Shown piece after piece: positions 19,893 through 31,257 of a stretch of DNA of 64,000 bases; the stretch's first letter is position 1, and every line of letters starts with the position of its first letter. The stretch spans positions 16,685,920 to 16,749,919 of the forward strand of contig OZ024914.1 in the NCBI GenBank assembly GCA_964017125.1, given 5' to 3'. Made by a program: the position numbers and the translations under genes. Under the pieces are notes generated by a model that saw only the letters and a program-made list of their open reading frames with translations, searched no databases and had not been told where the DNA came from. This DNA comes from Flabesymbios commensalis. Its lineage: Eukaryota; Annelida; Polychaeta; Terebellida; Flabelligeridae.

Positions 19893-20818
19893 TACTTTAC
19901 TGTGAGATTATACCATTCATACATATAGGCCTCCAGTAGGCCTATATTAACAATAAACATAATTAGGCTATATGTTACTAACAGATATTGAGCAGTCTGC
20001 ATTGTACTTGAATTTCAAGTCTTAGTTGCAGCTTCCATAGTAACACTGCTTTGACATAAAACACAGTGACATAATTCAGCCTTTTAGGAGTCAGGGACGA
20101 ACCATTAGATATGGGGGTAGGGCTAGAGTTTTTGTTGGTTGCAAGAAAACAATCTTTTTTTTGTGATGAACGTCCGACAATTTGTTTTTTTAATTTTCGT
20201 TGAAGAACTGAAATATATATTTTTGTCGTATGCCTTTCCTATTATGTACGTTACTATTTGGTGTTTTTTTCTGGTCAACATCTTTTTCATCAATTTCGAC
20301 AACAAACTTTTTTTCTGACCACATTTTCAACAAACTTTTTTCTCAATTTTTTTCAGATATCCCCCCCCCCTGTAGATATCAAATGGCGCGCCCCTCAGAT
20401 GGCTTAGTATGTCAACCAGACTCTTTCCCCCTTCCAGCTTGATAGGCCGGCCTACTCCATGGAATGTGATGCAGGGGTAACCATGCCGCGCTGAATCGAG
20501 TCTGCCAGTTAGTAGCCTACACGGACAGACCTTGAGACTTTGTGCATTAGTAACGTTAGTAGGTCAACACTGGTCATTCCCCACAGGGGTGAGCCACGTT
20601 GTAGCCCTGGAAGAGCCCACACCAACAGTGGCAACCCAAGGTCTGTCCACAACCTTCAGTTGCAAATTCTTTTTGCTACGTTGTGTTGTATTGGGGTTTA
20701 CAACTTATTTACAATGTATTTATGTAAGCCTACGACAGGAAAATTGGGAAACAATGTGTGGATATGTCTATGTGGTGACAATCAGATCATGCTGATCAGC
20801 TGTGGTGTGTAGTGCCTA
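19893..20818. other. Unassigned
   Basis: Mixed sequence with no supported gene. A run of Cs at 20362-20370 and several short overlapping open frames were seen, but no exon boundaries or homologies. A GC-rich patch near 20580-20660 is the only local change in composition. Confidence 0.4.
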
Positions 20819-20820
20819 TA

Positions 20821-20882
20821 CCCAGTTCCGACGTTGAACCAACCTTAAACCAACATTGATTCACTGTATTGTGTACGCTGGG
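20821..20882. mobile_element. Shortened CCCAGCAAAC-type MITE
   Basis: A 62-bp copy reading CCCAGTTCCGACGTTGAACC and ending TGTGTACGCTGGG, TA on both sides. The middle is deleted. Confidence 0.5.
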
Positions 20883-20911
20883 TAGACTATAGGCTTATGT
20901 GTGTCGAGACC

Positions 20912-21037
20912 AGGTGAACAACACAACATTGATTACAGGTGCTCAACAGACCCAATGCGATTTAATGTTGGCCCAGCGTCTGCGACGTCGGACCAATATT
21001 GTATCGGCATTGGGTCTACGCATCGTGGTTGCTGGGT
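20912..21037. mobile_element. Diverged CCCAGCAAAC-type MITE
   Basis: It contains AATGTTGGCCCAGCGTCTGC and ends CATCGTGGTTGCTGGG. The left end is decayed. The core is the usual GTCTGCGACGTCGGACC dyad. Confidence 0.5.
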
Positions 21038-21133
21038 TGACCTGAAACCTTGCGGGATAACGATAATAATGGTAACTGAATACCACCCCTCTCTCAGTTC
21101 ATCTGCAGTGGTGTGACGAGTTGTAGGCCCCTA

Positions 21134-21242
21134 CCCAAGAAACACGAGACATTGAACCAATGTTGTTTTAATGTTGGCCCGCCGTCTTCGACGTCGTCCC
21201 AACATTGAAACAACATTGGTTCAATGCCTCGTGTTTGTTGGG
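21134..21242. mobile_element. Palindromic MITE, CCCAGCAAAC family, well preserved
   Basis: The 109-bp copy begins CCCAAGAAACACGAGACATT and ends GCCTCGTGTTTGTTGGG, with TA on both sides. Inner arms AACCAATGTTGTTTTAATG and CATTGAAACAACATTGGTT pair closely around GTCTTCGACG. It is among the best copies for deriving the family consensus. Confidence 0.7.
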
Positions 21243-21244
21243 TA

Positions 21245-22499
21245 TGTACAGATAATCCTGACCTCAGAGATTAGGTCAGCTATTGAGGTCAGACATGAAA
21301 TGATATCATTGCTGGCCAATCAGCATGCAGTATGTCACAAGAGGGGAAATCCTTGAGACAGATAGGGCATACCATATTTGGAGATGGATGTCAGCTATTG
21401 TGTCACATTTTAAATGATGTCATCGCTGGCTAATCACTGATCAGGATACAAACCATTCTCTCCAGAATAATGCTTGTTACCGGGCCCTGTAATTTGCATA
21501 AGTTGCGCCCAATCAGAACATAGCTGATTGATTATGCTGGACAAGGGCCATTGTTGATCAGCCAATAACATTTCTGTTTGGACAGACTTATGTACCAACC
21601 TACTACCAGTAGTTAAGGGACCGTCAACATCGAACAGTCTTGTTTTGTATCAAACTGATATGAGAAGCTCTATGCGTATGTATCTATTGATAGGGTCCCC
21701 GAAACTAAGGCCAATGGTCAGATTTATGAATGGAATTCACCCATCTATCAGTTTTATGAATGAAATGACGTCACTTTTTGTCTCAAATTCAGAGACCAGA
21801 TTCTGATAATAATGTACCTGGGCTGACGCCCAGCTACAAAAACAATCACAATTGAGGTTTACAATTTAAATTAGACGCCAAAGTGAAGCTGTTTCAAACT
21901 TGACACTAGTGTAGCCAGCATGTCATTAGACCTTAATTCGGACAATTGTCATATTGAATTGAATACATGTATAGAAGTCAAATTATAGGTGTATAGGACA
22001 TGGTGTGTATACGTTTATGATCTATGTCCACATATTTTCACGGGAGAAGGATGGGCTTGGATGTTTTATTCTTGTTGTAATATTTAGATACTTTTGATAA
22101 TGAAGCAGGATGAACTATTATAAGGTATTCAAGTATCGAATACATTTGTTACGATTTGAAAGATATTGATGTTAACAATTAATTTGACTGTGATTGAAAT
22201 TGTGATCAACACAATGTTTACATACCCATGAAAAAACGATCAAAAAGCATATGGTTGACAGTTTACAGCGGAAGTAAACTATCCCCTTGCTCACCAATTT
22301 TCGCAGACGGAAGCTCTTACACATCAATCAGTGTCCTGAGATTTGAAGTCGGTTGTCGCCATGAATCCTAGATGAAAAATTGCAGTGAGAAGACATAAGG
22401 GCCACACGAAATAGAGAAACCTTATTATTATTATAATTTCAGTGATTCCACAATCAATATATTGCATACAAAATTATAGATTCAAAAGTAAGGCATAAA
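21245..22499. other. Unassigned
   Basis: About 1.25 kb with no gene or repeat ends recognised. Two partly similar stretches near 21280-21320 and 21395-21440 (TGATATCATTGCTGGCCAATCA against TGATGTCATCGCTGGCTAATCA) suggest a local duplication of roughly 115 bp spacing. Confidence 0.45.
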
Positions 22500-23176
22500 C
22501 TGCATAGCAGTGTGCAGGAGACTTGTCAATTGTATTGTTTTATATTCAGTGGTTTAGAAAATTCACGACGATCTAATAATTCTACAATTAATTTGACTGC
22601 TAGCTGTGGAAACAATGCGACAGGTGATGGCTCAATTTTGAAAGAGATGGTGATTTTTTACAGAAAATTATACACATCATCAAATCCAACCACGCATCAA
22701 ATCCAATCATATCCTCACAAAATAAATATTCAACGCAGCCTGAATGCAGGAGAACAAAAAAGCTGTGAGGGAATGCTGACATGCGCCAAATGTTGGGAAG
22801 TTGTTAATACATTAAAACATAATAAATCGCCTGGAATAGATGGCTTGCCCGGGCAGTTTTATAAGGTATTTTTTCCGTTGTTCAGCGAATTTCTGGTAGA
22901 TGTATATAACGAATCAATAAGTGAAGGCGAGCTTTGCGAATCTCAAAAGCGGTCAGTGCTATCTATGATATTCAAAAATAGGTGTCTTTTGAAAAACTAC
23001 AGACCTATTAGTTTGTCTACTACTGATTATAAAGCACATATACTTGCAAACATAATTAAACCCATTTTACCTGATATAATTAACGAAAGCCAAACAGGTT
23101 ATGTTCAAGGACGCTCTATATGCCAATATATTCAATTAGTAAAGGTGTATACACAGTTTGCACGATTTTGCGCATA

Positions 23177-23345
23177 AGCAGGACTCCCAACTAAATAGTT
23201 CAGTTTTAAACACTGTGTGGCGTGCTGTAGTAAAAGTGTGACAGGACTCCCAACTAAATAGTTCAGCTTTTAGTCACTGTAGTGCGTGGCGTGTTGCTAT
23301 TGGGAAAGGTGTATTGTGTATGCAAAGTCAGTTAATCAAACCGGA
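23177..23345. repeat. Duplicated segment inside the Tx1/L1-like remnant
   Basis: The phrase AGGACTCCCAACTAAATAG occurs twice, about 65 bp apart, each followed by TTCAG, CACTGT and a GTGGCGTG stretch. It replaces part of the reverse-transcriptase coding sequence. The source is unknown. Confidence 0.6.
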
Positions 23346-23604
23346 TTATAGTTATTTTTAGACTTTGAAAAGGCCTTTGACAGTATAGAATGGCAATTTA
23401 TATGGCGAAAATTAAACAAGTATAAATTTGGCTCAAAGTTTATCACATGTGTAAAAACACTGTATGTAGATTCCAAAATAATTCGCAAAAATAATCATTG
23501 GCTATCTGAGGAAATTTCGCTGTCTAGAGGAAAACGACAGGGCTGTCATATATCCGCCTTGTTGTTTATAATAGCTACAGACGTCCTTGCTGAACATATA
23601 CAAC

Positions 23605-24672
23605 AAGAACTGTTTGTTGATCTTGATAATGTTACTATAATTCCAGACGATGTTGTGAAACTTCTTGGTGTACACTTAGACTCTAAGTTAAATTTTGAAA
23701 ACCACATATCACACATTTGCAAAAAAGCTGGGAATCATCTTAATGTTCTAAAACGACTTTCTAAATTTATAAACAAAAATGATAGAATGGCGATATTTAG
23801 AACATTTATTCTATGCCACTTTTAGTTCTGTAGTGTAGTCTGGCACTTCTGTGGATTAAGCAGTATGACAAAGATGAAAAAAATACAGGAAAAGGCTCTT
23901 ATATTTGTACATGGGGACTATACTAGTGATTATAATGGTCTCCTGTCCATATCTGAGTTGCCCTCTTTGAAACTTGGTAGTGAAAGAAGCATTGCAACTC
24001 TTACTTATAAAATTATGCACAACCTTGCACCCTCTTATTTAAAAGATCTAATCACCCCAACCATAAATTCAAAATTACTTTTGCCTTTTTTTAAGTCTAA
24101 ACGACATGGTCTAAATTCATTCATGTACAAAGCACCGAGGATTTGGAATACACTCCACATACAAACCAGAACAGCTTCATTTCTACCAGGTTTCAAGGTC
24201 CTTATTAAAAAATGGAATGGATACACCCATATGGGATCCTAAAATTCACTATCTAATGTATTTAATTATAATATACTTTTAATCTAATTTAACTAGATTA
24301 TAAAAATGTAAGTAGGTTAATTTGTATGAAATACCAATTTTTAAATGTTAATAAAAAACTTTTTATATAAATAATACAAATGCATTTTGAATTAATATAA
24401 TATAACCATAAAGATGAAAATGCATAATGCAGTTATCTGTGATAAAATGGAACTGTGAAATTAAAAGTATTTTTAAATTAATCTGATGTGTACTTTTAAG
24501 ACTTATAACTTGAATCTTAAGGAATGTAAAATGTTGTATATGAAAAATTATCTGTGATGTATTATGTCTAATGTTTGTCATATTGTTGATTTTTAAATAA
24601 CGATCGGCTGACTAGCCTCTGGCTACTGTTTTCTGTAAATGAACCGATCTAAAAAAAATTTTATCTTAACCT
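23605..24672 (+). mobile_element. CR1-like LINE 3' fragment nested in the Tx1/L1-like copy
   Basis: The fragment encodes the C-terminal part of a CR1-like ORF2: KLLGVHLDSKLNFENHISHI, the IFRTFILCHF region and RHGLNSFMYKAPRIWNTL. One in-frame stop lies at 23823-23825. The 3' UTR ends with a GACTAGC hairpin and TTTTATCTTAAC, resembling the end of the CR1-like element at 41.8-44.1 kb. The L1-like frame stops just before it and resumes just after it, which proves nesting. No clear target duplication was found. Confidence 0.75.
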
Positions 24673-26289
24673 ATATATCTAAAAACTACGAGGTTAATCA
24701 ATATCTATGAATGGTAAAATGAAACTGATCAAACTTGCACAATATGCAGATGACACGATTTTATTTCTGCGTAATACTGGCGAAGTTTTACTCGTCACTA
24801 AATTATTAAAGGATTTTAAAAGTGTTGAAGGTTTGACCTTAAGCTAAGATAAAACTGAAGCTTTGTATATTGCAGATGACTTCGAAAACGTGATATACCA
24901 TGCAACATAAAAGGAGCTATAAGATGTCTTGGTGTATACGTAGGCCACAATCAAGCTTTATTTGATACCCTGAATTTGGAGAAAAATATATTAGAAATTG
25001 AAAAACTGTTTAATGCATGAAAGAAGAGAGATTTACCTTCATTTGGAAAAAAATACTGTTTTAAAAATGCTTGAAATTCCCAAGCTCATTCTAATCGCTC
25101 AGACTACAGCTCACAAAAAAAATATATATATATATCAACTGAAAAGACTGTGTTTTACATTTATGTGGGGAAAGCGTGATCGCATTAGGCGTAATACTTT
25201 AATTGCACCTGTCAGCATGGTCAGTGATGGTGGACTGAATATGTCAGATATTGAAGGTTTTTTCTAGCATTAAAAGAAGCATGGCTTAAACGGGTAATTC
25301 TAAAGTTAAAGTTGTTGTTGCAAATGCATTTCAACTCCAAACTTATTAAAAACAATAAGCTCTCGACATTTTACTGTCAAATTTTGGATGAATATATGTT
25401 AACAAATGAAGCACAGAATGACGATTCTCCAATATTATGGGTAAATGAACACTTCTCAATAAAAATAAATAAAGTTAAACAAGTTCTTTTCTTTAACAAT
25501 TGGATTGACGCTGGGGTTGTATAGGTAAAGTATCTAAAGTTTTTAAATGGCAAATTAGATGGAGATTACATTTTTAATAAAGTGAAGAAAAAAAGGAATA
25601 TTTTAAATGAATTTACGCAAGTTATAAAGGTGGTAGATTCCACAACTATAGCTTTATATCAGAATATAGCAGAAGGTGATACTATGGACCAGGAAACCCC
25701 AGATAAAAACGAAATAAGTAAAACAAAATATTTTTACAACAAGTTAATAAATAAAATTTCCACTTCGATGAATATAGAAAAATTGGAAAATCACTTGTCT
25801 GTTATTTGAATTTGGAAGAAATTTTTTTGATAACAGACTTGCAGTGCATAATTCAACTATAAAGTGTTCAGTAGAATTTTAGCATGCGGAGAGTTGGTTT
25901 CAAAGTGGGACAATTCTGTGAGATCTAAATGATTCCAATGTAAAGAAATTGAGAGCATAAGCCGTTTATTATATGAATGTAAGCTGGCAAAGCAAATTTG
26001 GCATATAGTAAACTGTTCTCTTTCAGAAAATATTCAGCTCGAGTCAAACATGATATTTATTTTTACAGTCAAATTCTTCGCCGTACATAAAAATACTCAC
26101 ATTGTAATACACTTGAGTAGATCTTAAAATTTAAATGTACATTATGATGTATTAACCTTGTTTTAACGGAGTAAGTGAATCACCTATTGTTTTAAATATG
26201 CAAAATTAGTTATAGAATCGATGTTAATTTTGATTTTATAAAGAGATAATGTAATTTGAAAGTATGAATGTATGTATGTATATATATGG

Positions 26290-26290
<1 letters not shown>

Positions 26291-26363
<73 letters not shown>
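26291..26363. repeat. (AAT)n microsatellite
   Basis: About 24 AAT units with one ATT interruption. It may be the tail of the LINE remnant upstream. Confidence 0.9.
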
Positions 26364-26364
<1 letters not shown>

Positions 26365-26399
26365 TATTCAGTGGTTTCTGCTGTGGATGCATGGACCAA

Positions 26400-27540
26400 C
26401 TGCATGCATGTAATAGAATATAGTTGTCATCATTAACATTGTAACCCCATCACAGGGTAACGTAGAAAAAGACATAACTATAACATTCACGCCTACGAGC
26501 TAAGTATAGTGCAAAATATATTGTTATAATTGTAGAATCTACACTGGACGTCCAACTTCAGGTGGGAAAGAGAAAGAAGAAGGAAAAGTAAAAAACCGGC
26601 AGCGCCAGAGCAATTAGAGCCAACAACAAAACGGTGGCGACTGAAACTGCAGTGGTAAGCGAACTGGATGAACCAGTTACACATCAAGCAAAAGAGGTAA
26701 TCTCAAGTACTATCAGTAGTAGCACGAAGGAACAAGCTGCATTGCTGTTGCTACAGCAAGCCAGAACAATAAATAACACAACATTAAGAGAGCAAATGAT
26801 TGCATCCAGCTTGACGCAATTAAACCAAAAATCCAGGGCAAGTGTAAATGAAATTGAGAGTGGATCCGTCACTGAATCAGTTACAGAAAAAATCCCAGTA
26901 GCTGATTTTCGAAGACGCACTTAATAATGTATCAACCTCGGGCTTTAGTGAAGCAGGCCACCAGTTGAGAGAGAGGGTCCCTGAAAAATATAGAATAAAG
27001 AAAAACAGGTACATGATATGGCTAGGCTCCTTCATAAAGAACATCATTTAGACGAAACCAAAAAAAAAGCAAAAGATAGATCCGGAATTCTAAAATTGAA
27101 AAAAATGTCGGCAACTAGAATAATTTACACAATTGAACACTATGTCACAGCATTTCTTCAGGTAAGACAACTAGCGGGTTAATAAAATACATTGACTTAG
27201 CACGAAAAATTGCAAAACATGGGGGGGGGAATTTAACAAGTCGACTATTAACTTAATACGTATAATATACTTTATATTTTATAATATATATCTTGGCTTA
27301 CTCACAGTCAGCGGGCATTCAACGGCTTCCTTTTGTTTAACGAGTATGTCTGGTGAAACAATACTTTGTTAGTGATATGTTAGTATGTCACGGACAGCAT
27401 GTTTAACGTAAGTCCTGGTTTCTGGATACACTATACTTAGTTACTGAAATGTATATGGTACGCCTGTCAGAGATTTCCTGATTACGCCGTGAGCGGGGAA
27501 ACCTGATCCACCCTTGACGCCAGCAAGATGGCCGCCAAAA
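26400..27540. other. Unassigned, with a 96-codon open frame
   Basis: A plus-strand frame at 26634-26924 encodes a Ser/Thr/Gln-rich sequence (SSTISSSTKEQAALLLLQQA). It is preceded by a Lys-rich stretch near 26560-26590. It could be the N-terminal part of a LINE ORF1, but no diagnostic motif is present. The rest is non-coding by eye. Confidence 0.4.
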
Positions 27541-28809
27541 GTAGTAGTAGTAGTAAATCATTGCTTTACGTCACTTTTCGGCACAAATGGCCTTTTAAGT
27601 GACATTGTAATACGATAAAAACGTTGTAGTCAATTGATGAGATGAATGATGTACAGATGATGATGTGAGGGTAGGGGTGATAGGGCATGGTAGGTTATTG
27701 AGAGCGTTTTCCCTTGTTGCACAATAAGGGGTTCTGGGCATGTCTAGGGGAAATACCCCCAGACATGACCAGACAGCCGGTGACTTGGGTTTCGCTATGC
27801 AATTTAATGCTGAAACTCTGTGGCATTTCGCGCAGCTCCGCTATCCTCGGGTAGGATAGTCCCCAGAATAACAATAGGAAGGGTAACTCAATTCATCCCC
27901 CGTGAGGTATGGCTGGCCAACACCCTCATAAGTAAATAAACCTTCCGAGGAGAAATAAAAACCTGACGCGGATAATTAGAAACCTTCCGCGGACAATTAA
28001 AAACCTTCCGCGGAGAATTATAACCTTCCGCGGATAATTAAAAACCTTCCGCGGAGAACTATAATCTTCCACGGATAATTAAAAAACCTTCCGCGGACAA
28101 TTAAAAACCTTCTGCGGATAATTAAAAACCTTCCGCGGACAATTAAAAACCTTCCGCAGATAATTAAAAACCTTCCGCGGACAATTAAAAACCTTCCGCG
28201 GATAATTAAAAATTAATTCTCCGCCGAAGGTTTTAATTATCCGCGGAAGGTTTTAATTATCCGCGGAAAGTTTTTAATTGTCCGCGGAAGGTTTTTAATT
28301 CTCCGCGGAAGGTTTTCAATTGTCCGCGGAAGGTTTTTAATTATCCGCGGAAGGTTTTTAATTGTCCGCGGAAGGTTTTTAATTATCCGCGGAAGGTTTT
28401 TAATTGTCCGCGGAAGGTTTTTAATTGTCCGCGGAAGGTTTTAAATTGTCCGCGGAAGGTTTTTAATTATCCGCAGAAGGTTTATTTACTTATGAGGGTG
28501 ATGGCCAACCATAGTGAGGGACCTAATGTTATTTAAGGCTACCACTGCCATTGCCACCGCCACTGCCTGCACTGATGCAGGAGCTGCATTGGCTCCGCTG
28601 TTGAGCAGAGGAACCAGGGTACGCCACTGGCAATCCGCCCGAAGATTATGGCCAGATACTAGGAGGCTACAGCCTTCCTTGGATGATTGCTGTCCTAGAC
28701 TAGTGCCTCTGTACCATGCTGTACAGCATGCAATGGACGGAACAGATCCCTAATGACCCTACCCAGATGGGGGCGAAAAGTACTACTACTAGCAATCATC
28801 CCAGTACCC
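27541..28809 (-). mobile_element. SINE-like element split by a foldback insertion
   Basis: The 3' half of the family lies at 27541-27907 and the 5' half at 28514-28809, in minus orientation. The two halves are contiguous in the uninterrupted copies at 29865 and 54833. The split is explained by the 606-bp foldback element. Confidence 0.8.
27908..28513. mobile_element. 606-bp foldback element made of CCGCGG tandem repeats
   Basis: The terminal inverted repeats begin TATGGCTGGCCAACACCCTC and TATGGTTGGCCATCACCCTC. Inside them each arm holds about 13 tandem units of 20-21 bp (AAACCTTCCGCGGATAATTA type), one arm the reverse complement of the other, meeting near 28210. GTGAGG flanks both sides (27902-27907 and 28514-28519). 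The uninterrupted SINE-like copies read GTGAGAGACC at the same place, which confirms the insertion point. No transposase is present. Confidence 0.85.
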
Positions 28810-28960
28810 TGTCAAAGTAAAAGGACACCCCTACCTCGAAATGGTGGGTAATGTTATTACAACAGCACTCAGCCAATACGGAAACGTTGTGCAGGGGAGC
28901 CTAGTTAGAGAAATAATTAAACACACGAACATTGAAAATGGTACCAGATATCTAGACATT
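28810..28960 (+). pseudogene. LINE ORF1 or gag-like fragment
   Basis: Fifty codons read VKVKGHPYLEMVGNVITTAL, then SQYGNVVQGSL and ENGTRYLDI. This resembles the RRM-like fold of some non-LTR ORF1 proteins (VxVxGxP...ALSxYGxV...ENGxR). It is cut by a SINE-like insertion on one side and a LINE tail on the other. A possible C-terminal continuation, Lys/Glu-rich and ending in a stop, lies at 29690-29757. Family assignment is tentative. Confidence 0.4.
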
Positions 28961-28962
28961 TC

Positions 28963-29448
28963 GGCCAGTATGCCCATTTAAGTGAAAATTCCTAGTATTA
29001 CAATATTCCATATTGTATAGTTAAAGTCGTAAAGAAAAGACAAAGCTAATAAAAGCATGTTCGCACTAAAATATTCAGTTTAAAATGTTTGATATGATAA
29101 TATGACGATGCTCCTGGCACCTATATGTAACGAGTTTGATGACATGTTATATAGCCTGCACAGTTTATTGAGTATAGAAATGTTAGCATAAATAATGTAA
29201 AATATGAAGTGATTTTTATAATTATTATTAGATTGTATAGTAAAAGTGGTAAAGAAAACACAAATCTAATAACAGCATGTTCGCACTAAAATATTCAGTT
29301 TAAAAAGTTTGATATGATAATATGAACGAGTTTGATGACATGTTATATAGCCTGCACTATACTTAATGAGTATAAAAATGTCAGAATACATAAGGTAAAA
29401 TAAGAAGTGATCATAAAATGAACGACTTATCAAGTCACTATATCTATA
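28963..29448 (-). mobile_element. Two tandem Nimb-type LINE 3' UTRs
   Basis: The first copy (28963-29225) has the terminal hairpin and 3' UTR. The second (29228-29448) starts again at ATTGTATAGTAAAAGTGG and repeats the same UTR to ACTTATCAAGTCACTATATC. Both are in minus orientation. A duplication or an insertion of one into another would explain this. Confidence 0.7.
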
Positions 29449-29683
29449 TTGCATAGCGAAATCGAAGTCTCCGGCCGTCTGGGGGTAGATCCCCTAGACA
29501 TGCCCAGAACCCCTTATCGTGCGAGCGAAGAAAAACGCTATCAATAACCCACCATGCCCTATAACCCCCACCGTCACATCATCATCTGTACATCATTTCA
29601 TCTCATCAATTGACTACAACGTTTTTATCGTATGGAAATGTCACTTAAAAGACCTTTTGTGCCAAAAAGTGACGTGAAGACAA
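29449..29683 (+). mobile_element. SINE-like fragment, opposite orientation
   Basis: A 3' portion of the SINE-like family in plus orientation, from AGCGAAATCGAAGTCTCCGG to AAAAGTGACGTGAAG. It lies directly against the Nimb-type tails. Confidence 0.75.
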
Positions 29684-29864
29684 AGGTGTCTGAAGAGGTA
29701 ACTAATAAAAATGCGCCATCAGACATCAAAGTACCCGAAACTGGCGAAAAACCTTGTTAGAATAAGTTGGCAGTGAGTAAAGATGACAAAATGGTTGTTA
29801 TTAATTCTAATTTGAAGATATAAATGACTTTGTTGATAATTGTTGATTTAATCTAGTTTGGTGA

Positions 29865-30544
29865 TGTAGTAGTAAATAATTGCTTTACGTCACTTTTCGG
29901 CACAAAAGGTCTTTTAAGTGACATTATAATACGATAAAAACGTTGTAGTCAATTGATGAGATGATTGATGTACAGATAATGATGTGAGGGTGGGGGTGAT
30001 AGGGCATGGTGGGTTATTGAGAGCGTTTTCCTTCGCTCGCCCGATAAGGGGTTCTGGGCATGTCTAGGGGATATACCCCCATACATGCCCAGACAGCCGG
30101 AGACTTGAGTTTCGCTGTACAATTTAATGATGAAACTCTGTGGCATTTCGCGCAGCTCCGCTATCCTCGGGTCGGATAGTCCCCAGAGTAACAATAGGAG
30201 GGATCACTCCCTCTGTGTAATTCCATTCATCCCACGTGAGAGACCTAATGTCAAACACGCTATTGCCGGTTATTTGAGGCTACCACGGCCTACATCAGCG
30301 CCAGCACTGATGCGGGTGCTGCATTGGCTCCGCTGTTGAGCGGAGGAACCAGGGTACGCCACTGGCAATCCGCCCGAAGATTATAGCCAGATACAAGGAG
30401 GCTGCAGCTGCCCTTGGATGATTGCTGTAGACTAGTGCTCCCGTACAATGCCGTACACAGCATCCAACAGACGGAACAGATCCCTAATGACCCTCCCCAG
30501 ATGGGGGCAAAAAGTACTACTACTAGCAATCATCCCAGTACCCC
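29865..30544 (-). mobile_element. SINE-like element, full length, 13-bp TSD
   Basis: A 680-bp copy flanked by TCTAGTTTGGTGA at 29852-29864 and 30545-30557. From 30544 on the minus strand it begins GGGGTACTGGGATGATTGC and ends in a hairpin plus (CTA)n tail. It has an internal dyad GGGCATGTCT...AGACATGCCC and no convincing tRNA-type A or B box. The 3' end resembles that of the Nimb-type LINE. Confidence 0.88.
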
Positions 30545-30557
30545 TCTAGTTTGGTGA

Positions 30558-31255
30558 GAAACGTCATGTATAATGTTGATTTAACAAAGTTTGGTGGTAA
30601 ACGTTATTGTTCAGTCTCTATATTTCCCGTCTGACCTTTAAATTCGACATTTGACCTCAAAAAATAAAATGTACACGATCGTCCAGAAGATAACCAAGTT
30701 GAAATAGTTCCCAAAACAAACATAAATCATACAAACATACATCAGTCCAAAAACCTTGCAATACCAGACATGGCAATGTCATCTATGTTGGCAACTCGGG
30801 ACTATTGAGGACATTTTGATTAATATGAAATAAATCAACAGATTGCTGGTTGTGACAAACTGTCTGCCCTCATCTCATAATGTTGATATTATGCTTACTG
30901 TGGGTATATAACCCATGCTACAACAATCATGGTCATTATTTGAGATTTTAAGTATATAAACATCTTGTAGACATGGGATGCATTTGCCACTTGGTCAATT
31001 TGGCCACTGGCCAAGGGGATAAACTCCCATTCTCAACGGATGACCTCTAGTGGACATCAACCACCACTTCCTCCACAGGTTGGCTTCATGTCCATTCCTC
31101 CAGCTAAACAACCTTTCCTATACAGCTTATGCCTCTAAAATACTAGTAGACATACATATATAATTCTCCCAAACTGCAACTTATAGTTTCTATAAGGTTT
31201 TCTTATAGGTTAATCCAGCAAAAATCCCGAAGCACTGCACCACAAGATATAATGA
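30558..31255. other. Unassigned
   Basis: About 700 bp with no gene recognised. An echo of GTTGATTTAA..AGTTTGGTG near 30573-30596 repeats sequence from the SINE-like target site, so a small pre-existing tandem repeat was probably the insertion target. Confidence 0.4.
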
Positions 31256-31257
31256 TG

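Larger units (their letters stand above)
22500..26150 (+). pseudogene. Tx1/L1-like LINE ORF2 remnant, split by a CR1-like LINE
   Basis: The plus-strand frame at 22512-23177 carries LKHNKSPGIDGLPGQFYKVF and LLKNYRPISL, typical L1-group reverse-transcriptase blocks. It resumes at 23356 with LDFEKAFDSIEW and RGKRQGCHISALLFIIATD. It resumes again at about 24715 with LIKLAQYADDTILF (catalytic YADD). A thumb-like part (25000-25267) and a C-terminal part with LLYECKLAKQIWH near 25975 follow. Roughly six frame breaks are visible, plus a foreign 200-bp segment at 23165-23345 and the nested LINE at 23605-24672. The endonuclease is absent. It is a dead, 5'-truncated copy, possibly ending at the (AAT)n run at 26291. 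Confidence 0.75.

Noticed and set aside
23595-24680. A target duplication around the nested CR1-like LINE (CATATA against CTATATA)
   Set aside because: Only a few AT-rich bases match, which is expected by chance here. Nesting is supported by the interrupted reading frame instead.
27940-28480. Regular 20-21-bp repeats that look CRISPR-like at first sight
   Set aside because: The units are tandem with no distinct spacers, they invert at the centre, the array has transposon-style termini and duplications, and the window is eukaryotic.
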